Shown: one piece after another, positions 45,458 to 54,782 of the stretch | Layout of the letters: every line of letters begins with the position of its first letter | How positions within the stretch are numbered: position 1 is the stretch's first letter | Assembly: GCF_001404985.1 (NCBI RefSeq) | Contig: NZ_JRLF01000015.1 | Coordinates: 434,001 to 498,000, forward strand | Reading direction: 5' to 3' | DNA length: 64,000 nucleotides | Source of the DNA: Flavobacterium aquidurense | GTDB taxonomy: Bacteria > Bacteroidota > Bacteroidia > Flavobacteriales > Flavobacteriaceae | Made by a program: the position numbers and the translations under genes | The notes under the pieces: model-generated | Told to the model about the DNA's origin: nothing | The model's database searches: none | What the model saw: only the letters and a program-made list of their open reading frames with translations

Positions 45458-46639
45458 CTATTTAATTCCCAGTACTTCTTTCGCCAAAGCAATCATTTGG
45501 GGCGTTCCCGTATTTTTATTTTTTTCGTCAGAAAGTTTTACAACACCTTGCCAATGTGTGTTATCAAGTTTAACTTCGGTTAATTTTATAACCATATTCA
45601 TAGGTGGCAAGCCTACATCATTGGTAAAATTAGTACCAATACCAAATGACATTTTTATTTTGTCTTTGCAAAAATCAGTGATTGTTTTTACTTTATCATA
45701 ATTTAAGGAATCCGAGAAAACAATAACTTTCGATTTTGGATCAATTCCCATTTTGGTATAATGCAAAATTACTTTTTGGGCAAACTCAACTGGATCACCG
45801 CTATCATGACGGACGCCATCAAAAAGCTTGGAGTATTTTTTATCAAATTGTTCAAAGAAAACGTTAGTCGTATAGGTATCAGTCAAAGCAATTCCCAAGT
45901 CACCGCCATACACCTGTGTCCAGTTTTCAAGACTGATTAAATTGGCCATTTTAAACCCAAATTGCGCGGCATGAAACATAAACCATTCGTGTGCATGCGT
46001 TCCTAAAGGTCTTTTATTATTAACCATTGCAAAATGCACATTACTGGTCCCAATAAAACTATTTGATCCAAAACTTTGCAATGTTTCATTTACCAAAAAA
46101 TGAACATCATAAGAATGACGCCTTCTTGTACCAAATTCTAAAATCGAAACTCCTAATTTATTATAGTTATCAATCTTATCCCTGGTGACATTTTTTATTG
46201 CTTCATCGTTTAAACGAATCAAATGACTGGCCTTATAAAAAAGTTCTGAAATCAATGCCATCAAAGGAACTTCCCATAAAATGGTACGATACCAAAATCC
46301 TTCGATTACGACTTTTATTTCTGATCCTTCCTGCGTTATCTGCACTTCTGAAGGATCATAATTATAACCTTGCAAAAAATCTAAATAAGTAGGGTCAAGA
46401 TAAGGACAATGGTGCGATAAATATTTTTTTTCATCTTTGGTCAATCGCAAATCGGCCATGGCATCTACTGATCGTCGAAGTAAATCAGCGAATCCGGGAG
46501 GAAAAATATGTTTTCCCCTATTTATAAAACCGTAACGTACTTTTGCCTTCGGAAAAAGTCTTATTACAGCATGTTGCATCGTAAATTTATAGAAATCATT
46601 ATCTAAAATTGATTTCAGGAAAGTTGTCTCCATACTCAT
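45458..46639 (-). CDS. pncB: Nicotinate phosphoribosyltransferase
   Basis: This 393-aa NAD-salvage enzyme makes nicotinate mononucleotide from nicotinate and PRPP, with ATP hydrolysis. The start LDNDFYKFTMQHAVIRLFPK is characteristic; GTHAHEWFMFHAAQ contains the His that is phosphorylated in this family; VRHDSGDPVEFAQKVI and SFGIGTNFTNDVG are the phosphate-binding regions. Full length. A monocistronic gene with 163-nt and 112-nt flanks. Confidence 0.95.
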   Translation of the reverse strand: MSMETTFLKSILDNDFYKFTMQHAVIRLFPKAKVRYGFINRGKHIFPPGFADLLRRSVDAMADLRLTKDEKKYLSHHCPYLDPTYLDFLQGYNYDPSEVQITQEGSEIKVVIEGFWYRTILWEVPLMALISELFYKASHLIRLNDEAIKNVTRDKIDNYNKLGVSILEFGTRRRHSYDVHFLVNETLQSFGSNSFIGTSNVHFAMVNNKRPLGTHAHEWFMFHAAQFGFKMANLISLENWTQVYGGDLGIALTDTYTTNVFFEQFDKKYSKLFDGVRHDSGDPVEFAQKVILHYTKMGIDPKSKVIVFSDSLNYDKVKTITDFCKDKIKMSFGIGTNFTNDVGLPPMNMVIKLTEVKLDNTHWQGVVKLSDEKNKNTGTPQMIALAKEVLGIK

Positions 46640-46751
46640 AGTTCCATTTTAATAGCTCAATCGACTATTATCATTAATCTCATCTCTTTATGGCTAAGAT
46701 ACGGCAATTCGATAAAAGAAGGAAATTCTTTAAACAAACATCCAAATTTGT

Positions 46752-47729
46752 TTATTTCGAAATTTTAAAGGAAACAATACTAAAGTTATCCAGATAAATA
46801 GTGAGATAATCTCCTATATTCTTATCATAAGGAATTTGAAATTCTAAACTGCCTCGTTTCTCTTTTGAATTCTGAATTTTGACAGCTTGATTATTTTTAT
46901 TTAGATAAAAAACGAGATCAGATTTTGATACGTTTTTTATTTCAATAGTAATTTTATCGCCATATTTCGCTTCAATTATTCCGGATTCAGGAGATTTGAT
47001 TTTATAATCGCCTTCTATAGTCTTATTGTAAATTAAAGGCCCGTTTAGAAATTCTTCTTTGTTTAATTTATTTCCTAAATAAGAACCGGAATCAGGAAAG
47101 TGTTTGGCAAAAAAATAATCCGGATCTGTATCAAAATAAATTGATGCAAAATCATTAACCATTCTTCCTTTACTGCTGTCATAATAGCCCTGACCCCACG
47201 TAACATCAATAAGTCTCCATTTTTTGTCAATCATAACAATATTCCAGGCATGATCTGAAGAAGTATTTTTTCGTCCAATATCTGCTAATCTCGTTTTTGA
47301 AGTCCCTCTGATTATTTCAGATTTTAAACCTGTTAATTCTGCCAAATGCTGATACAAAGCCGTAAAACCTTCACAAACTCCTTTTTGAGAATTAAAGGTT
47401 TTCTGAATCAATTTATCATTGATTTGTTTAATTTTTCTTTGTTTTTCTGCCTCTGTAGAATAGCTAAAACCTTGTACTCCTGGCGGATTTAAAAAAACTT
47501 TATAATCGTATTTTATATTAAAAGCAATCCAGCTGTAAATAGCGCGTGCCTTATCATGTTCTGAATTAAAATCTTTTTGAATCCTTTCTGCCAAATCTTC
47601 TGTAGTATTAAAATGTTTTGGATATTTTAATACTATTTTATCAACATCACTATACTTTTGGGAGTAAGAGGAATGCAGAAAAACAAAATTCAGGAAGAAA
47701 AATACAAGGGTAATCTTTTTTATTATCAT
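46752..47729 (-). CDS. Exported transglutaminase-like protein
   Basis: This 325-aa protein has a signal peptide (1-23, ...FLHSSYSQ) and a transglutaminase-like cysteine peptidase core: RAIYSWIAFNIKYDY, then GVCEGFTALYQHLAE (Cys about 119), SSDHAWNIVMIDKKWRLID (His about 160, Asp about 175). The beta-rich C-terminus (about 230-325) is an extra domain. Substrate unknown. It lies 3 nt after the FMN reductase gene. Confidence 0.85.
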   Translation of the reverse strand: MIIKKITLVFFFLNFVFLHSSYSQKYSDVDKIVLKYPKHFNTTEDLAERIQKDFNSEHDKARAIYSWIAFNIKYDYKVFLNPPGVQGFSYSTEAEKQRKIKQINDKLIQKTFNSQKGVCEGFTALYQHLAELTGLKSEIIRGTSKTRLADIGRKNTSSDHAWNIVMIDKKWRLIDVTWGQGYYDSSKGRMVNDFASIYFDTDPDYFFAKHFPDSGSYLGNKLNKEEFLNGPLIYNKTIEGDYKIKSPESGIIEAKYGDKITIEIKNVSKSDLVFYLNKNNQAVKIQNSKEKRGSLEFQIPYDKNIGDYLTIYLDNFSIVSFKISK

Positions 47730-47732
47730 GGA

Positions 47733-48257
47733 TTAAAAAGTAGACTTTATGATATCTTTTAATTCTTTATCTAACTCTGCATTTGAGATTTTATTTTCAT
47801 CCAAATCAAAATTAGCACTAAATGTTGGTAATGAAAAAGTAGCTTTTATTTGCGCGCCGTATCGTGGTAAAGCATTATTAGCAATTTCTAAAACTGATGC
47901 TCCACCTCTTGGCCCGGGCGAAGTTGCTAATAATAACATTGGTTTTTGTTGAAAAACTTCTTTGGTTATTCTGGAACTCCAATCAAAAATATTCTTGAAG
48001 GCAACCGAATAATTTCCATTATTTTCAGCCAGAGAAACTACAAGAATATCAGCACTCTTTATCTTTTCAAGAAATGCTTTTGCCATTTCGTGCTGCCCTG
48101 TTTTCTTTTCGAGATCAACACTAAATAAAGGCATTTCAAAATCGTTCAGATCTAAAATTTCAACTTCGGCATTTTCAAATAAACCCGCTGCATATGTTGC
48201 TAAATGTTTATTGATAGATTGTGTACTATTACTTCCTCCAAAGGCTATAATTTTCAT
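47733..48257 (-). CDS. NADPH-dependent FMN reductase family protein
   Basis: This 174-aa flavodoxin-like protein has MKIIAFGGSNSTQSINKHLA (FMN phosphate loop), NNGNYSVAFKNIFDWSSR and LLATSPGPRGGASVLE. It reduces FMN or quinone-type substrates with NAD(P)H (family knowledge). Its start overlaps the stop of the BrkB gene by 4 nt, so they form an operon with the transglutaminase-like gene. Confidence 0.9.
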   Translation of the reverse strand: MKIIAFGGSNSTQSINKHLATYAAGLFENAEVEILDLNDFEMPLFSVDLEKKTGQHEMAKAFLEKIKSADILVVSLAENNGNYSVAFKNIFDWSSRITKEVFQQKPMLLLATSPGPRGGASVLEIANNALPRYGAQIKATFSLPTFSANFDLDENKISNAELDKELKDIIKSTF

Positions 48258-49204
48258 AATTGTTCTTTTTTTGCTGGTTCTTTTTGTTTGGGATTGTCGA
48301 TTTCATAAATCTCCTTCTGAATTTCGACTGAGTATTCATTTGGATAAATTTTTCCTCCGTATGATTTCGCATATACTTTGGTAAATTCTGCTCCAAAATA
48401 CAGAATAATTGCTGAATAATATACCCAAACTAAAATAATTATTACAGAACCCGCAGCTCCATAAACTGAAGCAACTGTAGAACTGCCTAAATAAAAACCT
48501 ATTGCAAATTTACCAATCATAAATAATACGGCCGTTACCGTTGAGCCTATAAAAGCATCTTTCCATCTTATCTTTCCGTCTGGTAATGTTCTAAAAATGA
48601 TAGCAAAAAGAAGTGTAATACTGGCCAGTACAATTACAATATTCACGATATAAAATAAATAAACGGTACTTTCAGGAAAATATATTTTTAAACGCGCACT
48701 GACTAAATCTAATGTGGTACTTATAAAAAGACTGACCAGCATTAAAAAACCAACTGAAGCGATCATTGAAAATGACATCAAGCGATTTTGGATAAACTTC
48801 TTAACTCCTTTATCCGGTTTTGCTCTTAATCCCCATATAAAATTGATAGAACTTTGTATTTCAGCAAAAACTCCTGATGCTCCAATTAATAACATTGCGA
48901 TTCCAAATACTGTAGCAAAAACATTATCTCCGGATAATTGCACATTTTTTATAGCTTCCTGAATTTGAACTGCTGCTCCATTACCAACCAATCCATTAAT
49001 TTGCCCGTAAAGCTGACCTGTTACAGCATCTTCACCAAAGAAAAATCCACAGATCGTGATGATAATAATTAATAAAGGAGGAAGTGCAAATATGGTATAA
49101 TAAGATAATGCTGCACTAAGTTTGATAGCATTGTCGTCATTGAATTCTAAAAAGGTATTCTTGAGCAGAAACCATGACTTGGAGAATATATTTTTTATTT
49201 TCAC
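48254..49204 (-). CDS. YihY/BrkB family inner-membrane protein
   Basis: This 316-aa protein has six hydrophobic segments and family motifs (AALSYYTIFALPPLLIIII, GASGVFAEIQSSINFIWG, RTLPDGKIRWKDAFIGSTV, YGAAGSVIIILVWVYYSA). Once called RNase BN, the family is now seen as membrane transport-like with unclear substrate. I prefer the GTG at 49204 (VKIKNIFSK); a TTG at 49243 would add 13 residues. Confidence 0.85.
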   Translation of the reverse strand: MKIKNIFSKSWFLLKNTFLEFNDDNAIKLSAALSYYTIFALPPLLIIIITICGFFFGEDAVTGQLYGQINGLVGNGAAVQIQEAIKNVQLSGDNVFATVFGIAMLLIGASGVFAEIQSSINFIWGLRAKPDKGVKKFIQNRLMSFSMIASVGFLMLVSLFISTTLDLVSARLKIYFPESTVYLFYIVNIVIVLASITLLFAIIFRTLPDGKIRWKDAFIGSTVTAVLFMIGKFAIGFYLGSSTVASVYGAAGSVIIILVWVYYSAIILYFGAEFTKVYAKSYGGKIYPNEYSVEIQKEIYEIDNPKQKEPAKKEQL

Positions 49205-49286
49205 GATACTTCTGGTTTTTAGATATACTCTCAAATTTAACAAATAAATAAAAAATTAGAATTCTCGCATTTTCCAAGAATTTTAC

Positions 49287-49309
49287 ATTTTTACCATGTT
49301 GGTAAAAAT
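49287..49309. terminator. Hairpin in the BrkB-DUF2459 gap
   Basis: ATTTTTACCA (49287-49296) pairs with TGGTAAAAAT (49300-49309) around three bases. It could end the DUF2459 transcript, though 200 nt after the stop. Confidence 0.45.
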
Positions 49310-49324
49310 TCATTTTTGATTTTA

Positions 49325-49500
49325 TAAATGTAGTCCCAAAGGGACATATTGTGGGATTTATTTTTTTCTACCAATATTTAATCTCTACGGGATATTTTTT
49401 AAAATTGCGTATAGCAAAAAATTCCGTTAGGAATTAAATATTGGTAAAATAAAATATTGTCAAATATTATCCCTCATTTTTGTCCCGTAGAGAACTACGC
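49325..49500. repeat. Palindromic intergenic repeat element
   Basis: A GTCCCaaaGGGAC hairpin (about 49332-49344) is followed by an inverted repeat whose outer arms, TACCAATATTTAA (about 49371) and TTAAATATTGGTA (about 49433), are exact. Inner parts (CTCTACGGGAT, TTCCGTTAGGAA) pair imperfectly, and TGTCCCGTAGAG appears again near 49474. Stop-rich in all frames. It looks like a REP/MITE-type dispersed element common in flavobacterial gaps. Confidence 0.6.
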
Positions 49501-49521
49501 AATTGCTACATAAAAAATATT

Positions 49522-50199
49522 TTATTCATAATGACAAAAAATTCCTTTGTCATAAACCGTCCATAAACTTGCTTTTTGATTGGCGGCTTTTAATGAGCAA
49601 TTTGCCCATGTATTGCATGTATAGAACAAACTGTAACTTCCTTTAGCTTCATAAAAAGCATCTTTCCTTCCGTAGCTATAGCCTTCAATCCATTGTGGAT
49701 GGCTTGCATCCAGAAAACTTTCTGAAATAAAGGCTACTAGCTTTTGATAGTTTTCTTTTGAAATTAAGATGCGTTTACAATCATCGCCTTCTTTAAGTTG
49801 TTTAAAAAATGTGGTGTGCATAGCAGATGAACTTACTCCAAAAGCTGCTTTTAAAGCGGTACTTGCTTTTAAGTCTGACCATTCCGGAGTATGCAGGTAA
49901 AAACCTTTATCGCCCCAGCCAAAAGCAATATATTGCATGGTACTGTCTTTTGATTTCGTCTGATTGAACTGAATCTCTTTTCGCCAGTCTTTGATTTCGT
50001 TTACAACAGGAACGACAATATCAGTATGAACGCCGTTTGATAGAATATAAATAGGAATTCCGTCTTTCTCTTCTACTTGTGCAACATCAGAATTGACGGT
50101 GATTTTAGAAATAAGATATACGGCAATAAGGTATAAAACAAGAAAAGTAATGATGCCGAGAATGGTCCAGCCCAGAAATTTGATTGTAGTTTTTAGCAT
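49522..50199 (-). CDS. DUF2459 family protein (TIGR02117)
   Basis: This 225-aa protein has one N-terminal TM helix (about 8-30, FLGWTILGIITFLVLYLIAV) and then the DUF2459 domain: YILSNGVHTDIVVPV, AFGWGDKGFYLHTPEW and AMHTTFF, with NTWANCSLK near the end. Function of the family is unknown. Full length; a solitary gene between two repeat-bearing gaps. Confidence 0.85.
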   Translation of the reverse strand: MLKTTIKFLGWTILGIITFLVLYLIAVYLISKITVNSDVAQVEEKDGIPIYILSNGVHTDIVVPVVNEIKDWRKEIQFNQTKSKDSTMQYIAFGWGDKGFYLHTPEWSDLKASTALKAAFGVSSSAMHTTFFKQLKEGDDCKRILISKENYQKLVAFISESFLDASHPQWIEGYSYGRKDAFYEAKGSYSLFYTCNTWANCSLKAANQKASLWTVYDKGIFCHYE

Positions 50200-50339
50200 T
50201 TTTATAGGTTTGTTTTTGGTTGTTAAATTGGTACTTTTTTGTACTAACCAATTTTTGAGCCAAAAAAATAATGCTACGCGGATTAAATGGATTCACTAAC
50301 GTGAAAGTGTGGATTTACAGGGATTTTTTTATACTATTT

Positions 50340-50470
50340 TATTTCCCGCAGATTCTGCAGATTGAGCAGATTTATTTTTTTGTCATTGCGAGGAACGAAG
50401 CAATCACATTTGCTACATCAAACTCCACGTCTTAATTTAGCGATGTTGCTTCGTTCCTCGAAATAACAAA
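50340..50470. repeat. Dispersed inverted repeat
   Basis: TTGCGAGGAACGAAGCAATC (from about 50386) and TTGCTTCGTTCCTCGAAATA (from about 50447) are inverted arms around ~45 nt. Motifs of this kind recur in gaps of many bacterial genomes. With the tail terminator at 50497-50524, it accounts for most of the 366-nt gap 50200-50565. Confidence 0.65.
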
Positions 50471-50496
50471 TTTTATACAGCTTTTTTAAGCATAAA

Positions 50497-50524
50497 AAAA
50501 CTGCTGAATTTCTCCAGCAGTTTT
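50497..50524 (-). terminator. Terminator after ychF
   Basis: AAAACTGCTG (50497-50506) pairs with CAGCAGTTTT (50515-50524) around 8 nt, about 40 nt beyond the ychF stop. Flanking A and T runs allow use in both directions. Confidence 0.85.
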
Positions 50525-50565
50525 AGTCTATTTTCTTTGTTCTTTATTCTATTCTCTAAAAAAGA

Positions 50566-51660
50566 TTAAACGTTAAAACGGAAGTGCATTACATCACCAT
50601 CTTTTACGATATATTCTTTTCCTTCGACTTTGAATTTCCCTGCTTCTTTTGCTTTTGCTTCTGAACCGTATTGAACGTAATCTTCGTATGAAATCACTTC
50701 TGCACGAATAAATCCTTTTTCGAAATCAGTATGGATAACTCCGGCTGCTTGTGGCGCTGTAGAACCAATATTGATAGTCCAGGCACGAACTTCTTTTACA
50801 CCAGCGGTAAAATACGTTTGTTGTTTTAATAATTTGTAAGCTGCACGAATTAAAACTGATGCTCCAGGCTCTGTTAATCCCATATCTTCAAGGAAAACCT
50901 GACGCTCTTCGTAACTTTCTAATTCTGTAATATCAGCCTCTGCTCCTACTGAAAGGATAATAACTTCAGCATCTTCATCTTTTACTAATTCACGAACCTG
51001 ATCTACATATTTGTTTCCGTTTACTGCAGAATTTTCATCAACATTACAAACATATAAAACCGGTTTTGCAGTAATTAATTGAAACGATTCCATTAAAACC
51101 TCTTCATCATTACCTTGAGGAATAATAGTACGGGCTGATTTCGCCTGCAATAATGCTTCTCTGATTCTGTCTAAAAGTGCTTTTTCAGTTTGCGCTTCTT
51201 TATTTCCGGTTTTAGCTGCACGATTTACTTTCTCTAAACGTTTTTCAACAGTTTCCAGGTCTTTTAATTGCAGCTCAATATCGATAGTTTCTTTATCACG
51301 AATTGGGTTTACGTTTCCGTCTACGTGTACAATATTATCATTATCAAAACAACGTAAAACGTGAATAATAGCATTACATTCTCTAATGTTTCCTAAAAAT
51401 TGGTTTCCAAGACCTTCCCCTTTACTTGCTCCTTTTACCAAACCTGCAATATCAACGATATCAACAGTTGCCATTTGAACGCGCTCTGGTTTTACTAATT
51501 CTTCTAATTTATTGATTCTTGGATCCGGAACGTTTACAACACCAATATTAGGTTCGATTGTACAAAACGGAAAGTTTGCACTTTGCGCTTTTGCATTAGA
51601 CAAACAATTAAATAGAGTCGATTTTCCAACATTTGGTAATCCTACAATTCCTGCTTTCAT
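50566..51660 (-). CDS. ychF: YchF/OLA1 family ribosome-associated ATPase
   Basis: This 364-aa Obg-related P-loop NTPase binds the ribosome and prefers ATP. It has G1 GLPNVGKST, FPFCTIEPN, DIAGLVKGASKGEGLGNQFL (G3), YVCNVDE in place of NKxD (typical of YchF), and a C-terminal TGS domain (about 280-364, KEVRAWTINIGSTAPQAAGV, then HTDFEKGFIRAEVI). Full length. Confidence 0.97.
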   Translation of the reverse strand: MKAGIVGLPNVGKSTLFNCLSNAKAQSANFPFCTIEPNIGVVNVPDPRINKLEELVKPERVQMATVDIVDIAGLVKGASKGEGLGNQFLGNIRECNAIIHVLRCFDNDNIVHVDGNVNPIRDKETIDIELQLKDLETVEKRLEKVNRAAKTGNKEAQTEKALLDRIREALLQAKSARTIIPQGNDEEVLMESFQLITAKPVLYVCNVDENSAVNGNKYVDQVRELVKDEDAEVIILSVGAEADITELESYEERQVFLEDMGLTEPGASVLIRAAYKLLKQQTYFTAGVKEVRAWTINIGSTAPQAAGVIHTDFEKGFIRAEVISYEDYVQYGSEAKAKEAGKFKVEGKEYIVKDGDVMHFRFNV

Positions 51661-51820
51661 ATTTAGATAATATTTGTTTTTTTATTGATTTTAGCCTCGT
51701 CAACCGTTGCTGTTATTGACTATATATCAAATACATACCAACTGACTTAATTCTTTTTTAGCCGTTTTTTCTTTCTTTTAAAATTTTGTCAAAATGTTAC
51801 TTTTTGCCCCTAAAATTTTG

Positions 51821-51854
51821 CAAATATAAGATTTAATACCTCGTAACTAAACAA
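51821..51854 (-). promoter_or_regulatory. Putative ychF promoter
   Basis: On the minus strand TATATTTG (51828-51821) is preceded after 23 nt by TTG (51854-51852), fitting the flavobacterial TTG-N17-23-TAnnTTTG pattern. It is about 160 nt from the ychF start. The plus-strand side of this 331-nt divergent gap (51661-51991) must hold the receptor promoter; I see no perfect box there. Confidence 0.5.
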
Positions 51855-51991
51855 AAAATGACGATATATGTTTTTTTACTACTTTTCTTAAAAAAATTTA
51901 AACTTTTTATTAATATTTTGTTAAATAAACTTACTTTTATCGCAATATTTAACAAACCATATAGAAATTTTTAACCAAAACAAGTTTTAAC

Positions 51992-54703
51992 ATGAGAAGA
52001 ATTGCAATTTTATTTTTTTTATTTAACACCCTCTTTATTTTCGCGCAAAAGCAAATTTCGGGTGTTGTAAAGGACAATACGGGAAATCCACTACCTGGAG
52101 TAAACATCGTTGAGAAAGGTACAAACAACGGAGTGTCGACGGATATCGACGGATCTTACAAAATAACAGTAAAAGAAGGTGCTTCATTAATTTTTACCTA
52201 TATGGGTTACACTACCGCAACGAGACTGGCAAATGCATCGCAAATTGATGTATCATTATCTGAAGAAGGCGGACAAAATCTTGACGAAGTGGTCGTTACC
52301 GGATCCAGAACTGCTGCCAGAAGTAACACTACCAGTGCATTGCCAATTGATGTATTGTCCTCAAAAGATTTAACCTCTACAGGTCAAGCTACATTTGATA
52401 AGGCATTGCAGTACAAAATTCCATCGTTTAATACCGTACAAACGCCTGTAAATGATGCGACATCATTACTGGATCCCTACGAGATTAGAAATATGGGACC
52501 AAGCAGAACTTTGATCCTTATTAATGGTAAACGTAAAAACTTAAGTTCGTTACTTTATGTACAAACTTCTCCGGGCCGTGGAGAAACCGGAGCAGACATC
52601 TCTGCAATTCCAACAGACGCGATCGAGAGAGTTGAGATTCTTCGTGACGGAGCTTCTGCTCAATACGGTTCTGATGCTATTGCGGGAGTAATGAACATCA
52701 TTTTAAAGAAAAATGCTACTGATGGATCTTTGACTGTAAGAAGCGGAATTACTTCTGAAGGTGATGGCGAAATGTTGGGCGCAAGCTTAAACAATGGTAC
52801 AACAGTGGGCGAAAAAGGCTTTTTAAATTATACCATAGATTTCTCTAAGGTAAAATTAGCCAACAGACCCGGTAAAGTTGATGCCCAAGGTGATGCAAAT
52901 GACTTTTTAGACGGATCACCAGCCGCTGTAGCAACTGTTCAGTCTTATCTGGATAAATATCCTGATGCAAGAAACGTAAATGGTTCTCCGGAAACAGCTG
53001 CCGCAAAATTCCTGATTAATGGTGGAAACGATATTAGCGACAATACTAAATTGTATTATAATGCGGCATATGTGTACAAAAAAGTAAAATCATTTGCCAA
53101 CTTCAGAACTCCGTACTGGAGACCTTTATCTGATGATCCATATTTAAATGATTTCTTTGGAAATGGTGATGATGCCAATCCTTCTTATGCTGGATATGGT
53201 CCTACTTTTGAAGGAGATTTAACGGATTATAACGCGACTTTAGGTTTTAAAAACGTTAAAAACGGCTGGAATACTGATGCAAGTTTAACTGTTGGTGGCA
53301 ACAAACAGGTTTATACGGTAAACAACTCTGTAAACAGATCTGATATTCTTGATGATAATGGAAATAATGTTTATAGAGAAAACAGCCCTATTTCGTTTAA
53401 ACCGGGTGGAACTTCTTTTAATCATGTAGTAGGAAATATTGATGTTTCTAAAATTGTATCTGACCAGATTAGTATTGGTTTTGGTAGTGAATTCAGATCT
53501 GAGTATTTTACTGTTATTGAAGGAGACAAAGCTTCATGGGACGGAACAGGAGCTGACTCTTTTGCCGGAAACAGACCTGAAAATTCAGGAAAATGGAACA
53601 GATACAACGTTGGGGTTTACTTAGATGTAGCTTTTGATATTACTAAAGACTTTTTAATAAACGGTACCGTTCGTCATGAAGAATATAGTGATTTTGGTGG
53701 AGCAACTGTCTGGAAAGCAAGTACAAGATATAAATTTCTTGATGATAAAATCACTCTGAGAGGATCTGTATCAACTGGTTTCAGAGCGCCAACTTTGCAC
53801 CAAATTTACACTCAAAAATCTCAGTATTCATTTGTAGCGGGAGAAGGAATTCAGATTAGCGGAATCATAAATAATGTTTCTCCTCAGGCACGTCAGTTAG
53901 GTATTCCTCCTTTAGATCCTGAAAAATCGACTAACGTAACTGTTGGAATTGGTGCAAAACCATTTCAAAACTTCAATTTTACGATCGATTACTACAATAT
54001 TAAGGTAGAAGACAGAATCGTTTTAGGAGACAGACAAGATACTGAATTTGGAAATGTTGCCTGGTTTTCTAACTCTTTCGATTCAAGAACTTCCGGTTTA
54101 GATGTCGTGGCTAATTACAATAACGTTGGAATTGGTGAAGGTAAATTAGGCTTTAATCTGTCAGGAAATATTACTATAAAAAATGAAAGAATTTCTCCTG
54201 TAACGAACAACTCATTTGGGGACATCCTGAACTCATTGACTTTTACTTCAAGACCTGATACAAAATGGATTTTTGGAATCAATTATGAAATTGGAAAATT
54301 CGGATTTTCTTTGAATAATACTTATTTCGGAAAAACTACTTTTAATCAGGATGGTTTAGCAACAAACGATCCTAATGCACCTGTTAATTCTCCGGAATTT
54401 TTAGCTGCTAATCTTAAAACCGAATTCATTCCTAAAATTGTTACTGATTTAGGCGTAAACTTTAGTGCTACAGAAAAACTGACTATTGCATTAAACGTAA
54501 ACAACTTATTTAATATTTTGCCTGAATGGAAATTCGTAGCAGAAAATGAAGCCGGAGCAGCTTTACTTGCTGATCCTGCACAAACAAAACAACAATCTAA
54601 TTTACTTACATTTAACCAGCGTTATTCCAGAATGACTTATGATGGATTCCATTTTAGTCAATTAGGAACTATGTTTAATTTATCTGTAAATTATAAATTC
54701 TAA
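51992..54703 (+). CDS. TonB-dependent receptor with carboxypeptidase-regulatory-like N-terminus
   Basis: This 903-aa outer-membrane receptor has a signal peptide (1-18, ...FNTLFIFAQ), then a CarboxypepD_reg-like domain (ISGVVKDNTGNPLPGVNIVE, ...; about 21-95), plug (LDEVVVTGSRTAARSNTTSA, ILRDGASAQYGSDAIAGVMN) and beta-barrel with an aromatic end (VNYKF). No partner SusD-like lipoprotein follows, so it is not a SusCD pair. Substrate cannot be told from sequence; size and barrel resemble siderophore- or vitamin-type receptors more than large SusC proteins. Confidence 0.93.
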   Translation: MRRIAILFFLFNTLFIFAQKQISGVVKDNTGNPLPGVNIVEKGTNNGVSTDIDGSYKITVKEGASLIFTYMGYTTATRLANASQIDVSLSEEGGQNLDEVVVTGSRTAARSNTTSALPIDVLSSKDLTSTGQATFDKALQYKIPSFNTVQTPVNDATSLLDPYEIRNMGPSRTLILINGKRKNLSSLLYVQTSPGRGETGADISAIPTDAIERVEILRDGASAQYGSDAIAGVMNIILKKNATDGSLTVRSGITSEGDGEMLGASLNNGTTVGEKGFLNYTIDFSKVKLANRPGKVDAQGDANDFLDGSPAAVATVQSYLDKYPDARNVNGSPETAAAKFLINGGNDISDNTKLYYNAAYVYKKVKSFANFRTPYWRPLSDDPYLNDFFGNGDDANPSYAGYGPTFEGDLTDYNATLGFKNVKNGWNTDASLTVGGNKQVYTVNNSVNRSDILDDNGNNVYRENSPISFKPGGTSFNHVVGNIDVSKIVSDQISIGFGSEFRSEYFTVIEGDKASWDGTGADSFAGNRPENSGKWNRYNVGVYLDVAFDITKDFLINGTVRHEEYSDFGGATVWKASTRYKFLDDKITLRGSVSTGFRAPTLHQIYTQKSQYSFVAGEGIQISGIINNVSPQARQLGIPPLDPEKSTNVTVGIGAKPFQNFNFTIDYYNIKVEDRIVLGDRQDTEFGNVAWFSNSFDSRTSGLDVVANYNNVGIGEGKLGFNLSGNITIKNERISPVTNNSFGDILNSLTFTSRPDTKWIFGINYEIGKFGFSLNNTYFGKTTFNQDGLATNDPNAPVNSPEFLAANLKTEFIPKIVTDLGVNFSATEKLTIALNVNNLFNILPEWKFVAENEAGAALLADPAQTKQQSNLLTFNQRYSRMTYDGFHFSQLGTMFNLSVNYKF

Positions 54704-54725
54704 GTTCAACTTTGTTTAAATATTT

Positions 54726-54752
54726 AAAGGGTTGTCTTAATGACAGCCCTTT
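54726..54752 (+). terminator. Terminator after the TonB-dependent receptor
   Basis: AAAGGGTTGTC (54726-54736) pairs with GACAGCCCTTT (54742-54752), with one G-U, followed by a T-run. It lies 23 nt after the stop and 30 nt before the methyltransferase gene. Confidence 0.8.
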
Positions 54753-54782
54753 TTTATAATTTTATATTTTAAAAAGAAGGTT

